Below, one piece after another: positions 63,226 through 64,000 of a stretch of DNA of 64,000 nt (positions are counted from its first letter, which is position 1; each line of letters starts with the position of its first letter). The position numbers and the translations under genes are program-made. The stretch comes from Rhizobium sp. BK251 (GTDB lineage: Bacteria > Pseudomonadota > Alphaproteobacteria > Rhizobiales > Rhizobiaceae): assembly GCF_004345245.1 (NCBI RefSeq), contig NZ_SLUQ01000003.1, positions 1-64,000 of the forward strand, in the 5' to 3' direction. The notes beneath the pieces are model-generated. The model was not told where the DNA came from. It was given only the letters and a program-made list of their open reading frames with translations, and searched no databases.

Positions 63226-63254
63226 TTGCGAGACGAGAACAAATGCAGTACAAA
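63226..63254 (+). promoter_or_regulatory. recA promoter with overlapping LexA-box-like site
   Basis: TTGCGA (63226-63231) and TACAAA (63249-63254) are spaced 17 bases, a sigma-70-type promoter. GAAC-AAATGCA-GTAC (63237-63251) lies across the spacer and -10; it matches the alphaproteobacterial SOS box GAAC-N7-GAAC at 7 of 8 positions. LexA bound here would block transcription until DNA damage. Confidence 0.65.
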
Positions 63255-63310
63255 CTTTCCATCGCTGCTTTCATTGCCTGTGCGGCTTCAATAACCTAAA
63301 GGTGGTTCGG

Positions 63311-64000
63311 ATGTCACAAAATTCTTTGCGTCTTGTAGAGGACAAATCGGTGGACAAGAGTAAGGCACTGGAAGCAGCACTTTCACAGATCGAGCGGTCG
63401 TTCGGCAAGGGCTCTATCATGAAGCTCGGCTCGAACGAGAACGTGATCGAGGTGGAAACGGTCTCGACCGGCTCGCTCAGCCTCGACATTGCGCTCGGTA
63501 TCGGCGGGCTTCCGAAGGGCCGTATCATCGAGATTTACGGACCGGAAAGCTCGGGCAAGACGACGCTTGCGCTGCAGACGATCGCTGAAGCCCAGAAGAA
63601 GGGCGGCATCTGCGCCTTCGTGGATGCCGAGCATGCGCTCGATCCGGTCTATGCCCGCAAGCTGGGCGTCGACCTGCAGAACCTGCTCATCTCGCAGCCG
63701 GACACGGGTGAACAGGCGCTCGAAATCACCGATACGCTGGTTCGCTCGGGGGCCGTCGACGTGCTCGTCGTCGACTCCGTTGCCGCTCTGACGCCGCGTG
63801 CGGAAATCGAGGGCGAGATGGGTGACAGCCTGCCGGGCCTGCAGGCCAGGCTGATGAGCCAGGCACTCCGCAAGCTGACGGCTTCGATCTCGAAGTCGAA
63901 TACGATGGTGATCTTCATCAACCAGATCCGCATGAAGATCGGCGTCATGTTCGGTTCGCCGGAGACGACGACGGGCGGCAACGCGCTGAAGTTCTATGCC
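63311..64000 (+). CDS. recA: Recombinase RecA (5' part; runs off the right edge)
   Basis: The first 230 codons of recA. The ATPase core has Walker A GPESSGKT at residues 77-84, FVDAEHALD with the catalytic Glu, and [17 protein letters not shown] (Walker B). The loop [20 protein letters not shown] and the start of L2 ([18 protein letters not shown]) end at the window edge. The start ATG 63311 follows AAAGGTGG six bases upstream. RecA drives homologous recombination and activates LexA self-cleavage; the upstream box fits SOS control. Confidence 0.97.
   Translation, partial: MSQNSLRLVEDKSVDKSKALEAALSQIERSFGKGSIMKLGSNENVIEVETVSTGSLSLDIALGIGGLPKGRIIEIYGPESSGKTTLALQTIAEAQKKGGICAFVDAEHALDPVYARKLGVDLQNLLISQPDTGEQALEITDTLVRSGAVDVLVVDSVAALTPRAEIEGEMGDSLPGLQARLMSQALRKLTASISKSNTMVIFINQIRMKIGVMFGSPETTTGGNALKFYA

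Overview
The window is about 64 kb of GC-rich (roughly 60 percent) chromosome from a Sinorhizobium/Ensifer-type member of the Rhizobiales. The best clues are a sinR-sinI quorum-sensing pair next to a two-domain malic enzyme (dme), a cobalamin-riboswitch-controlled bluB, the gene for the giant Growth Pole Ring (GPR/RgsE) protein of polar-growing Rhizobiales, a cckA kinase, an alphaproteobacterial-type dksA, and recA at the right edge. The content is core-genome-like. I saw no insertion sequence, prophage, CRISPR array, rRNA or tRNA. The species cannot be fixed from this sequence alone.

Layout. Positions 1-7.2 kb hold a minus-strand catabolic operon: GntR-type regulator, peptide-type ABC binding protein, two permeases, gamma-glutamyltransferase, a DUF1028 protein and the start of an ABC ATPase, probably for gamma-glutamyl peptides. 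Positions 7.2-17.7 kb are housekeeping genes: fumC, an L,D-transpeptidase, gph, rpiA, a DUF2059 protein, gor, a GNAT enzyme, a class II DAHP synthase and a GFA-family protein. Positions 17.7-25.2 kb hold a DUF1003 membrane protein, an LTA-synthase-like phosphotransferase, nadE, a beta-propeller protein, riboswitch plus bluB, and a DUF2865 protein. Positions 25.4-29.4 kb are sinI, sinR and dme.

Positions 29.5-34.3 kb hold a UgpB-like binding protein divergent from two UgpAE-like permeases, a glycerophosphodiester phosphodiesterase and an LpxH-like phosphoesterase. A candidate PHO box lies in the divergent promoter, and no ATPase gene is present. Positions 34.6-37.8 kb carry two small secreted proteins, an MFS transporter and a dipeptide epimerase. 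Positions 37.9-42.0 kb are a four-gene Mla-type lipid transport operon.

Positions 42.2-49.1 kb are the gpr/rgsE gene (about 2034 codons) and a divergent HPt protein, separated by a leader with CtrA-type boxes. Then follow a [2Fe-2S] ferredoxin, a DUF922 protease-like protein, folP-folB-folK, a small secreted protein, the ycjF-ycjX pair, a SixA-like phosphatase, dksA, a FliO-like protein, cckA, the pseudouridine catabolic pair psuK-psuG, and the 5' part of recA with a LexA-box-like site on its promoter.

Common threads are cell-cycle and polar-growth control (cckA, gpr, HPt, CtrA-like sites), envelope maintenance (Mla, LTA-synthase-like protein, L,D-transpeptidase, Spy-like protein), phosphate and glycerophosphodiester scavenging, and quorum sensing. 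Starts were chosen from ribosome-binding sites and family length; several genes use TTG or GTG. Everything here was read by eye, so family names rest on motif recognition, not on a search.
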